A stretch of DNA of 41,258 nucleotides from an uncultured bacterium (lineage in GTDB: Bacteria > Bacteroidota > Bacteroidia > Bacteroidales > CAIWKO01): assembly GCA_903862465.1 (NCBI GenBank), contig CAIOYH010000112.1, positions 1-41,258 of the forward strand, in the 5' to 3' direction. The notes below the pieces were generated by a model. It saw only the letters and a program-made list of their open reading frames with translations. It ran no database searches and was not told the DNA's origin. How positions within the stretch are numbered: position 1 is the first letter of the stretch; each line of letters opens with the position of its first letter. The position numbers were made by a program, and so were the translations under genes. This document shows positions 32,867-40,508 of this stretch, one piece after another.

Positions 32867-34339
32867 CTAAAATTTGGTGTATAGGAAGGATTGGATTTCC
32901 TGGCTTTGAAATCTGATGAATATCTGACTTACAATTAAAAAGATTATGATTTTGATGATGAGGGGGGATCGAATGAAACTTGCAGATATTTTTTGCTTTA
33001 TGTTTTTAGAGATGAATACGATGAGGAAGGCGACAATGATGATGATCATGTAAAGCCATCGAACGCGGATGAAGGGCGGGAGATAATGCAAATCCATGTT
33101 GGTGAACATTTTGAAATAGACGTTACAGGCGGCTGTTAGACTGTCGGCTCTAAGTAATACTAGAAGAGAAACGACGAAAGCAAAGGTAAAAACCCATCCT
33201 GTGATGCTGACAATTTTTGAAGGAATATGCTTGCGGGATAAGCTGATGAGCGGACGGCTGTAGATTTCCCACGACATGGCGATACCATAGAGCAGTCCCC
33301 ACATAAGGAAGGTGTAAGACGCTCCGTGCCATATACCGCAAACTAGAAATGTGATGATGATGGCGATGACCGAACCATGAATTTTGAGGCTTCGCATATA
33401 GAAATTGAGCGGCGTAAAGATGTAATCGCGCAGCCATTCGGAGAGGGAAATGTGCCAACGACGCCAAAAATCGGTGATGGAAGTGGCTTTGAATGGCTCG
33501 TTGAAATTGATGCCTATGTCAAAACCAAGGATGGAGGATATGCCAATGGCGATGTCGGTGTAACCGGAGAAATCGAAGTAAATCTGCATAGCGAACCCAA
33601 GGATGCCCATGAGGTTTTCGAAGCCTGTAAAACCACCATTTACCGAGAAAACAATGTTGACATACATGCCAAGATAATCGGCAATGATAGCTTTTTTGAT
33701 GACGCCTTTTAGTATGAAATATATGCCGCGGTTGATGTTGAATTTGGTGATGGCGGCAGTGGTGGAGATTTGAGGCAGAAAGAGTTCGGCACGGGTGATG
33801 GGTCCGGAAATCAGGAGGGGAAAGAAGGTCATATAGAGCAGATAGTCGGTGATGTTGGAGGCGGGGGGATATTTTTCGTAATAAACATCAAGCACATAGC
33901 TGATACTACGGAAAATGTAGTAGGATATGCCAACCGGAATCAGAATTTTTAGTGTTGAGAAGGAATGATGGGTAGTCGAATTTAATATCTGTATGAAGAA
34001 ATTGGTATATTTGAAGTAAACCAATAGTTCAAGACTTATGAAGACGGCGATGAACATCCATAATTTGCGTATGGAGTCTGACTTGGTCAGCGCCATTTGC
34101 CGCGTGATGAAGTAATCACTGAAAACAGGGATGATAATCACCAAAAAGAGTATGCCTGTGAGCTTGTAATAAAAGAACAAAGAGATGAGAATAAGCGACC
34201 ATTTTCGCAATTCCGGCTTGGTGTAAACCAAACTGTAAATGATGATAAACAGCGCAAAGATGTAAAGAAAAATGCTGCTGATGAAAGATATCGGATTGGC
34301 GGGGTCGAAGAAAAAATAGTGCTTTGTTATAAAGTCCAT
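32867..34339 (-). CDS. MBOAT family O-acyltransferase (AlgI-like)
   Basis: 490 residues with about eleven membrane helices. The MBOAT core shows ISYYIFRSISYVLDVYYEKY (138-157), FFPLLISGPITRA, YFDFSGYTDIAIG, NFNEPFKATSITDFWRRWHISLSEWLRDY (279-306) and CGIWHGASYTFLMWG with the catalytic His338. AlgI and DltB pass acyl groups from a cytoplasmic donor across the membrane. The start codon directly follows the stop of the SGNH gene upstream (zero gap), so the two are coupled and probably act as an AlgI/AlgJ- or PatA/PatB-like pair that O-acetylates a polysaccharide or peptidoglycan. The polymer is not identifiable here. Confidence 0.93.
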   Translation of the reverse strand: MDFITKHYFFFDPANPISFISSIFLYIFALFIIIYSLVYTKPELRKWSLILISLFFYYKLTGILFLVIIIPVFSDYFITRQMALTKSDSIRKLWMFIAVFISLELLVYFKYTNFFIQILNSTTHHSFSTLKILIPVGISYYIFRSISYVLDVYYEKYPPASNITDYLLYMTFFPLLISGPITRAELFLPQISTTAAITKFNINRGIYFILKGVIKKAIIADYLGMYVNIVFSVNGGFTGFENLMGILGFAMQIYFDFSGYTDIAIGISSILGFDIGINFNEPFKATSITDFWRRWHISLSEWLRDYIFTPLNFYMRSLKIHGSVIAIIITFLVCGIWHGASYTFLMWGLLYGIAMSWEIYSRPLISLSRKHIPSKIVSITGWVFTFAFVVSLLVLLRADSLTAACNVYFKMFTNMDLHYLPPFIRVRWLYMIIIIVAFLIVFISKNIKQKISASFIRSPLIIKIIIFLIVSQIFIRFQSQEIQSFLYTKF

Positions 34340-35185
34340 TTATAAAAGGCTCTCAGGGGGATTAGGCGGCAATAAAACTGTCGGGGGATTGCGTTTTGCT
34401 TTGAAAACCGGATATTTCATCATCACGGGATGCGAACATTTTTTCATCATGAAGGTGGCGATGGAATCCATCCAACGTGAGGCAGATGAACGCGTGGGGT
34501 GAACCCCATCGGTGCTTCGCTCGAAGCTTAGGTTTTTGGATAAGAAGAATGTACCGTCGTCAACCGAAGACGAGAGCAGGTCGTTGATACCGGTGTCGTC
34601 GGTCCAATTGGGAGGACCTACCCAGATGTATTTCCTGCCGCCAAGCTGCTCAAGTATGTTTTGGACGAATTGTTTGCGGTTTTCTTTGATGTTGCGGATA
34701 AAGAGTTCCATGCTTCCGATTACTAAAACTACATAAGTAGGATTGTATTTTTCAACAAAATAACGGATGGTGTCGCAGTTGCCATACCATAGTGTGGACG
34801 ACGAATACCAGATTACCTGATGCATTTTGTAACCGTTTGCATTACAATAATCGTTCATGCGCAAACCCAAACCTTCTAACATGGAATCGCCTATCAGGAG
34901 GAAATTTTGTTTGGTCGTATCTGCGATTTTTTCGGAATTATCGCGACCATAAATCAGAGTTCTGTCGAAGGCAAAATAATCAGTGGGAGTGTTGGGTTTC
35001 ACTTTTACGGTAAGTAAATCATGAAAATTTATGGTACCGGGGACGGTGTCGGTGATGTGTCCTTTCTGGTTTTTATCATTTGGATGCCCATTGGGATTAG
35101 CTATGAATGAATAAAAAAACTGACTGACAATCAGAATGAACAATACAATAACGACAGGAATAAAAGGATTTTTATGGTTGAGCAT
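34340..35185 (-). CDS. SGNH/GDSL-type protein, partner of the MBOAT acyltransferase
   Basis: 281 residues. An N-terminal membrane anchor or uncleaved signal (about 8-28) is followed by a SGNH fold outside the cytoplasm: block I LLIGDSMLEG with Ser101, block III VLVIGSMELF (Gly157) and block V STDGVHPT with Asp226 and His229. The triad is complete, as in AlgJ/AlgX or PatB, which transfer the acetyl group delivered by the MBOAT protein to the polymer. Family members can also remove acetyl groups, so direction is inferred from context only. Its promoter lies at 35223-35256. Confidence 0.88.
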   Translation of the reverse strand: MLNHKNPFIPVVIVLFILIVSQFFYSFIANPNGHPNDKNQKGHITDTVPGTINFHDLLTVKVKPNTPTDYFAFDRTLIYGRDNSEKIADTTKQNFLLIGDSMLEGLGLRMNDYCNANGYKMHQVIWYSSSTLWYGNCDTIRYFVEKYNPTYVVLVIGSMELFIRNIKENRKQFVQNILEQLGGRKYIWVGPPNWTDDTGINDLLSSSVDDGTFFLSKNLSFERSTDGVHPTRSSASRWMDSIATFMMKKCSHPVMMKYPVFKAKRNPPTVLLPPNPPESLL

Positions 35186-35554
35186 GATTGGGTTTTGATG
35201 TTTGTTTTTATTAAAGGGGGTGCAAAATTATGAAATATTCATAATAGATTGACAATTGCATAAAAATAAATTTTGGCAATTTCTTCATTTGTGGTACTGG
35301 AACATATCCCATACATACGGCATAAGTTTTCTAAGGCATGTTATTCTGGAATAATTATTGGTTTTAGGAACTTTATTACTTTCGTAAAAATCACATAATG
35401 TATGGCTTTAACTTTATTACCTTATTGTGCAAGAATAAAATAATAAAGTTGGATTTTTTGTTGTATCTACATGTTACTAAAGTAACAAGGTTTTATGCCA
35501 GCACCTCAAAAAATGATTCTACCCTAATTTAATCGCGATATTTTTAGAAGGTTA
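35186..35554. other. Non-coding region between the MBOAT/SGNH pair and the CE2-type esterase
   Basis: 369 bp, AT-rich. It holds the SGNH gene promoter at its left end and a perfect hairpin TGTTACT-AA-AGTAACA (35472-35487). A looser inverted repeat (ACTTTATTAC... ATAATAAAGT) spans about 35407-35452. No T-run follows the hairpin on the minus strand, so termination of the upstream operon is not assured. No ORF worth reporting. Confidence 0.5.
35223..35256 (-). promoter_or_regulatory. Promoter of the SGNH/MBOAT pair
   Basis: On the minus strand ATTG (35253-35256), a 22-bp spacer and TAATTTTG (35223-35230). The -33 keeps the TTG core. The leader would be about 30 nt. Confidence 0.5.
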
Positions 35555-36631
35555 TTACCAGATAATATTCTTTTCTATAAATTGAATCAGGTCATTTGCC
35601 ATAGTCAAATGTTCGCCGATGCGGGGATGTCCGCGGCTTTTTTTGTAAGCAAAGAAGTGGGTGTAAATTTTATCATCCTTCAACTGTGCCACGGCTTCAT
35701 TGACATAAGCGGGGTAGTGCGAACCTTCCTTGGTGATGCTTCCATCGCCCAACACACAGATAATAGATGCTTGGGGATATTTGGCGCGGATGCTTGAAAC
35801 AAAACTCTTGTAGGCATCAATAATAAAATTGGAATCAGGAGCTTTTCCGCCAAAACGGTATTTGAATTGTTCGTTCATGGGCATCTTCACCAGCCACGAA
35901 TCGTTTTGCAGCAGATGCACAACCACCACATTGGGAGTGTAAGCCTCGAAATCCCATTTGGAAGTCGAATCAAACGGGTCGAGGCGGTCGTACATTTCGG
36001 GCATTATCATTTTAAACCAGCTCACCATAATGCCGATGCCGCTTTTGCTGATGCAAGAATATTGCGCATTGAAATGACGTGCTACTATGGCAGAATATGA
36101 AAGATAATTGTTCTCATAATAACCATTGCCCGAATCTTTCCCACTGCTGTCTTCTATGGCATAACCGCAGGTGATGGAGTTGCCATAGAATTCAATCTTT
36201 CTCTTTTTTGGCGAAGGATCCGGGATAGCGCCAGCATCCACAGGAAGCTCAAAACCAAAGAAAAGCGTTTTGCCTTTGTCCCATTCCGTGCGTTTGAACA
36301 GCGTCAGATGGTGAAAACCCAAATCCACATTGGAGGCAAGCAAATAGCGACGTTTTGTTGTGTCGGTATGAATTTTCCCAACCATTTTATCGTCCATCAC
36401 CACATTATAATAATTGCCCGTGTCCTTATCCTGCATGATGGCTGCAATGGCACTTCCTTCAAAATAAACATTTACGGAAGTCCCCGACCACGAAAGCACA
36501 GCAGCATCTTTTTGATAAACTATCCGTCCTTCATAGCTAATATTGGGGTTATTGAAGGGCAGGAATGTGCCCTGCGACCATCCTATACTGCAAAAGCTAA
36601 AGAATAAAATCAGCGTGAAGTAGTGTTTCAT
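35555..36631 (-). CDS. Carbohydrate esterase family 2-type acetylesterase
   Basis: 358 residues with a signal peptide (1-19, GWSQ). The N-terminal beta-sandwich (about 25-140, SWSGTSVNVYFEGSAIAAIM and LTLFKRTEW) and the C-terminal SGNH domain (145-358) are arranged as in CE2 deacetylases. Catalytic Ser152 is in FYGNSITCGYAIE and the His is in RGHPRIGEH (His335 or His341). CE2 enzymes remove O-acetyl groups from xylan, glucomannan or other glycans. There is no lipobox and no sorting tail, so it is probably periplasmic. It starts 30 bp after the thioredoxin-fold gene, and the O-acetylation pair follows it, suggesting work on the same acetylated polymer. Confidence 0.9.
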   Translation of the reverse strand: MKHYFTLILFFSFCSIGWSQGTFLPFNNPNISYEGRIVYQKDAAVLSWSGTSVNVYFEGSAIAAIMQDKDTGNYYNVVMDDKMVGKIHTDTTKRRYLLASNVDLGFHHLTLFKRTEWDKGKTLFFGFELPVDAGAIPDPSPKKRKIEFYGNSITCGYAIEDSSGKDSGNGYYENNYLSYSAIVARHFNAQYSCISKSGIGIMVSWFKMIMPEMYDRLDPFDSTSKWDFEAYTPNVVVVHLLQNDSWLVKMPMNEQFKYRFGGKAPDSNFIIDAYKSFVSSIRAKYPQASIICVLGDGSITKEGSHYPAYVNEAVAQLKDDKIYTHFFAYKKSRGHPRIGEHLTMANDLIQFIEKNIIW

Positions 36632-36661
36632 AGTATAAGCCTCAGATAATCATGAACAAAC

Positions 36662-37786
36662 CTAATCCTTACATTTCCCCTCTCCAACTGATTGTCCTCC
36701 TTTAAACATTGGAAGTTTGTCTAAAGAATTCACAACATCACTTTCCCAAATGTAAGTAGGACTTGCATCAATCATTTGATAATTATTTATCATATAATCA
36801 TATTCTTTACTAATTATCGCATTCCTTTCATTAGCAATTTTATTATCAATCTGTTCAATAATTTTTTTATTTATATTGGCTTTCCCGGCAACAATCTGCC
36901 ATGATTCAGAAAGAAAAATTACTCTTTGCCTTAAATAGCTTTGAAATAACGAAGGGTAATTATCCCTCAAAACCATCTGAACCATATCTTCAATTATTTC
37001 CGGCTCTCCATGAAGTGATGTAAAATTATTATTCTTTTTCGAAAAGATATAATGGACTTCCAATTTAATTTGCTTTTTAGGGATCAAAGAATCTGTCTTA
37101 CTAAAAATATATTTTAATGCCTGTGTTCCATAAGGGCATTGGCTCATAATAAAAAGTTCTAATGTATTATCTTTTTTAGAATGAATACTCTGCATTTCTA
37201 TTTTTCCAACCTCCTTTATGTACCCCAAAACAGAAACTCTCTTTTCCAATAAACTATCTATTTTTCTATCAGTCAATCCAATGATTTCAGTTATGGTATC
37301 CAAATTTTCAACAAAATATTTTCCTCCCTTTATTTTTAACAAACCTGATATCTTTCTGTTCTCATAAATAGGATTTTTAATTGCAGCATCAATTTTTGTA
37401 GATAACGAACTCATCGCCGAAATAGTAATTTTGTCAGCGGGTGTGGCATTATCAATATTTATTGTTTTCAAAAACCCTATTGACTTCTGCGCAACATACA
37501 AATTCAAAACATCAAATGCTATTTTGTTTGTAGAAGTAATATCCCATGTCATTTGCTCATTCTCAAATTTTACATTAACATTCAATTCTATATTACCTTT
37601 ATATTGACTGATACCATCTAACATAGCACTGTTCAATATCGTAAATTCCATATAATTCAGCAATATCTCGTATTTAGGTTTTGAAAAATCAATTAAGTTA
37701 CTTTTCAAAGTACCTTGAGAGAACAAAACATGAAATTGCAATATTAAAAAAATAAAAACAATCCGTTTTAATAGATTTTCAAACAT
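36662..37786 (-). CDS. Exported protein with thioredoxin-like fold and CPYG motif
   Basis: 374 residues with a signal peptide or anchor (about 6-24, VLFSQG). The first ~200 residues have no family I recognise; they are beta- then helix-rich. From about 207 the sequence LELFIMSQCPYGTQALKYIF opens a DsbA/thioredoxin-type domain in which Cys217 is the only Cys of the motif (CPYG instead of CxxC). ASPTYIWES near 345 looks like the cis-Pro loop, and one further Cys is near the C-terminus (GEGKCKD). A single-Cys thiol site fits isomerase, glutathione-like or redox-sensing chemistry. It lies 51 bp after the collagen-like gene and 30 bp before the esterase gene. The redox role is inferred. Confidence 0.75.
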   Translation of the reverse strand: MFENLLKRIVFIFLILQFHVLFSQGTLKSNLIDFSKPKYEILLNYMEFTILNSAMLDGISQYKGNIELNVNVKFENEQMTWDITSTNKIAFDVLNLYVAQKSIGFLKTINIDNATPADKITISAMSSLSTKIDAAIKNPIYENRKISGLLKIKGGKYFVENLDTITEIIGLTDRKIDSLLEKRVSVLGYIKEVGKIEMQSIHSKKDNTLELFIMSQCPYGTQALKYIFSKTDSLIPKKQIKLEVHYIFSKKNNNFTSLHGEPEIIEDMVQMVLRDNYPSLFQSYLRQRVIFLSESWQIVAGKANINKKIIEQIDNKIANERNAIISKEYDYMINNYQMIDASPTYIWESDVVNSLDKLPMFKGGQSVGEGKCKD

Positions 37787-37837
37787 TTTTAATTATTAAT
37801 ATCCTTTTTTATTAGAGAACCTGTATAGTTGAAATTT

Positions 37838-39784
37838 TCAGGGTGTGCAAACACAACAACCTCCATTAGCCATACCATTACTACAACTACCAGTATTTGA
37901 TGTTACATTACAATATCCACCAACAACAGATACTGCATGACTGCAACCACAATTAGAGGTATATACACCTATGCAGACTGCAAAAGTACTTACTGCTGGC
38001 CCAGTAGGTCCCTGAGGTCCTGTTGCACCAGTTGATCCTGTAGCTCCAGTTGCTCCAGTAAGACCTTGCGGACCTTGAACACCTTGAATACCTTGTGGTC
38101 CTGTAGCACCAGTTGCACCTGTGGCACCTTGAGGCCCAACCAAACTTACACCACTTCCCCAAGCGCCTGCAGTTTTAGGTCCATAAATCAAATGAGTTGA
38201 AGTATTGATATAAAAATCTCCATTAGAACCAGTCCCTGCTACAGGCACAACCACTCCATTTAAAACTGTACTACCATTGGTTCCAGCCGCTCCGGTAGCA
38301 CCAGTTGCGCCTGTAGAACCTTGAGGTCCAACCAAACTAACTCCGCTTCCCCAAACTCCTGCTGTTTTAGGTCCATAAATTAGATTAGTTATTGTATTGA
38401 TGTAAAAATCACCATTCACACCTACTCCAACTGATGGTGCACCAGTTCCATTAAGAACAGAATACCCATTTGCTCCATTATTTCCGGCAGGTCCTGTCGA
38501 ACCAGTTGCCCCTGTCAAACCAATGGGTCCTTGAGCACCGGTTGAACCAGTAGCCCCCGTTGCACCCATGGGTCCAATCAAACTTACGCCACTGCCCCAT
38601 GAACCTGCTGTTTTTGGTCCATATAACATATTCGAAAAGGTGTTTATATAAAAATCACCATTAACTCCTATCCCAACAGTTGGCACAGTGGTTCCATTTA
38701 ATACTGAATACCCATTTGTTCCATTATTTCCGGCAGCCCCTGTCGAACCAGTTGCTCCTATCAAGCCAATGGGTCCTTGAGCACCGGTTGAACCAGTAGC
38801 TCCCGTTGCACCAGTGGGTCCAATCAAACTTACGCCACTTCCCCATCCTCCTGCTGTTTTTGGTCCATATAACATATTCGAAATGGAATTAATATAAAAA
38901 TCACCATTAACTCCTATACCTACAGTTGGCACAGTGGTTCCATTTAAAACTGAATACCCATTTATTCCATTATTGCCTGAGGGTCCTGTCGAACCTGTTG
39001 GTCCGGACAAGCCAATAGGTCCTTGTAGACCTGTTAATCCAATTGGTCCTTGGGGTCCAATAGCTCCGTCGTTACCTGTCAGTCCGATTGGACCTTGAGG
39101 TCCAATTATTCCATCATTACCTTGCTGTCCCTGAGGTCCTACAATGCCATCGTTACCTGTTAATCCTATTGAACCTTGAGGTCCCACAGCACCGTCGTTT
39201 CCTGTCAATCCAATTGGACCTTGAGGACCCATTGCCCCATCATTACCTTGCGGTCCCTGAGGTCCTACAGCACCATCGTTACCTGTTAACCCAATTGGAC
39301 CTTGAGGACCCATTGCACCATCATTGCCTTGCGCTCCTTGAGGTCCCGTTAAGCCTATTGGTCCTTGCGGTCCGGGAGTACTGGATTGATTTGAATACAA
39401 TGCATAAGGAACGCTGATAAGTTGTGGTGAGCCTACAGCAATAAAGCCCATGCCCAGATTCATTTGAACATTGAGATATTTTGCTCCTGCTCCCCAATTA
39501 ATATTATTAAAAACACCAACAGGTGAAGTTCCATCACCTATTTCAAAGTTTACAAGACCAAATTGATTAGTAGTGGTTACATGAGTTTCGTGATATACAT
39601 CAGTTCCCGAAACCGAACCGTCAAGTATGGTGATTAAAAATGTTATGGTTTGAGAAGCAATAATGCTACCGTTATTATCTCTGCAGACTGCCTGATAATT
39701 AAACTTCTGCGGTGCCTGTGCCCATAAGGGCATTGCAAAAACTCCTAATAGAAGAAATAGAATAAATGTGTATTTATTTTTCAT
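37838..39784 (-). CDS. Collagen-like exported protein with Cys-rich C-terminus
   Basis: 648 residues. A signal peptide (1-22, PLWAQ) leads into a conserved N-terminal beta domain of ~110 residues (APQKFNYQAVCRDNNG... VPYALYSNQ), common on Bacteroidota tail-like surface proteins. From about 137, Gly-X-Y collagen repeats (GPQGPIGLTGNDGA units) run ~135 residues. Four ~65-82-residue modules follow, each with YSVLNG or STVLNG, NGDFYIN and YGPKTAG-WGSGVSL, then more collagen. The last ~50 residues hold eight Cys (CIGVYTSNCGC..., GGCCVCTP). No sorting tail is present. It is likely a trimeric surface fibre with a disulfide-bonded tip. The small T9SS-tailed gene ends 17 bp upstream. Confidence 0.9.
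   Translation of the reverse strand: MKNKYTFILFLLLGVFAMPLWAQAPQKFNYQAVCRDNNGSIIASQTITFLITILDGSVSGTDVYHETHVTTTNQFGLVNFEIGDGTSPVGVFNNINWGAGAKYLNVQMNLGMGFIAVGSPQLISVPYALYSNQSSTPGPQGPIGLTGPQGAQGNDGAMGPQGPIGLTGNDGAVGPQGPQGNDGAMGPQGPIGLTGNDGAVGPQGSIGLTGNDGIVGPQGQQGNDGIIGPQGPIGLTGNDGAIGPQGPIGLTGLQGPIGLSGPTGSTGPSGNNGINGYSVLNGTTVPTVGIGVNGDFYINSISNMLYGPKTAGGWGSGVSLIGPTGATGATGSTGAQGPIGLIGATGSTGAAGNNGTNGYSVLNGTTVPTVGIGVNGDFYINTFSNMLYGPKTAGSWGSGVSLIGPMGATGATGSTGAQGPIGLTGATGSTGPAGNNGANGYSVLNGTGAPSVGVGVNGDFYINTITNLIYGPKTAGVWGSGVSLVGPQGSTGATGATGAAGTNGSTVLNGVVVPVAGTGSNGDFYINTSTHLIYGPKTAGAWGSGVSLVGPQGATGATGATGPQGIQGVQGPQGLTGATGATGSTGATGPQGPTGPAVSTFAVCIGVYTSNCGCSHAVSVVGGYCNVTSNTGSCSNGMANGGCCVCTP
38500..39000. 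repeat. 246-bp internal repeat in the collagen-like gene
   Basis: Two of the four modules are near-identical at DNA level with a 246-bp period (GGCACAGTGGTTCCATTTAA at 38682 and 38928), which means recent duplication or gene conversion. The other two modules are more diverged. Confidence 0.7.
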
Positions 39785-39801
39785 GGATTTAAATTTGAAG
39801 A

Positions 39802-40296
39802 TTAATACATTTTCATTAATTTATAAGTTTTAAATACGCTGCCATTTTGTATAACACGCAAAAAATAATTCCCTGCTGCAAAAGTCCATAAATCAATATT
39901 GATTATAGTAGAACCCTTCATGCTTGTTTTATAATTCTTTGTTAGAACAAGTTGTCCTAATAAATTATAAATCATAAAATCAAAATCCGCTGCTTTATAT
40001 CCTGTAATCTGTATATTAATTTGATCAACAAAGGGATTGGGAAATATAGTTATTGAGTTGGGCTCTTCGGGAGTGACATTATCAATAGAAAAAGGTTGCT
40101 GATAACCTTGAGTAAGAGAATTGCTTGCATTACTGTATGTAGAAACGATAACATCCCCAAGAGTAAAATCCATTTCAAAGTTGCTGGCAAAATAGCATGT
40201 TCCTCCATAAGAAGAAATTGTATATCTTTCCACCGATTGCGAAAATACTATCGTCAAACAAAAACAAAACATCAAAAACACATATACTCTTTTCAT
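39802..40296 (-). CDS. Small exported protein with T9SS type A sorting tail
   Basis: 164 residues. A signal peptide (1-19, IVFSQ) is followed by a short beta-domain with SSYGGTCYFASNFEMDFTLGDVIV and LTQGYQQPF, a pattern common in small Bacteroidota proteins whose genes precede larger surface proteins. The last ~80 residues (ITIFPNPFVDQINIQI..., VFKTYKLMKMY) form a type A sorting domain. PorU would remove the tail, leaving a mature part of ~60 residues. It is the first gene of a likely four-gene unit with the collagen-like, CPYG and esterase genes. A TATTTTTG box at 40313-40320 may be its -7, without a clear -33. Confidence 0.85.
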   Translation of the reverse strand: MKRVYVFLMFCFCLTIVFSQSVERYTISSYGGTCYFASNFEMDFTLGDVIVSTYSNASNSLTQGYQQPFSIDNVTPEEPNSITIFPNPFVDQINIQITGYKAADFDFMIYNLLGQLVLTKNYKTSMKGSTIINIDLWTFAAGNYFLRVIQNGSVFKTYKLMKMY

Positions 40297-40312
40297 TTTT
40301 CTGATTTTTACA

Positions 40313-40320
40313 CAAAAATA
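40313..40320 (-). promoter_or_regulatory. Possible -7 box for the collagen-like operon
   Basis: TATTTTTG on the minus strand, 16 bp before the ATG at 40296. No TTTG at 19-22 bp upstream, so confidence is low. The 212-bp gap to the next gene holds no terminator that I can see. Confidence 0.3.
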
Positions 40321-40508
40321 CTCTTTTTTAATTAATTGACGAACATTAATAGAAAAACAATAACATTATTCAAACTAAAACTATTGGAAAACAAGGCACT
40401 TTTTTATCTAATAAGCCACATGCAAAAGAACTATCTTATTTTTTTTTGCACTTTTACTTCATGTCACTTCTCTATCCCATATTAAAGTCTATCATTCCAA
40501 CTAAAAGA

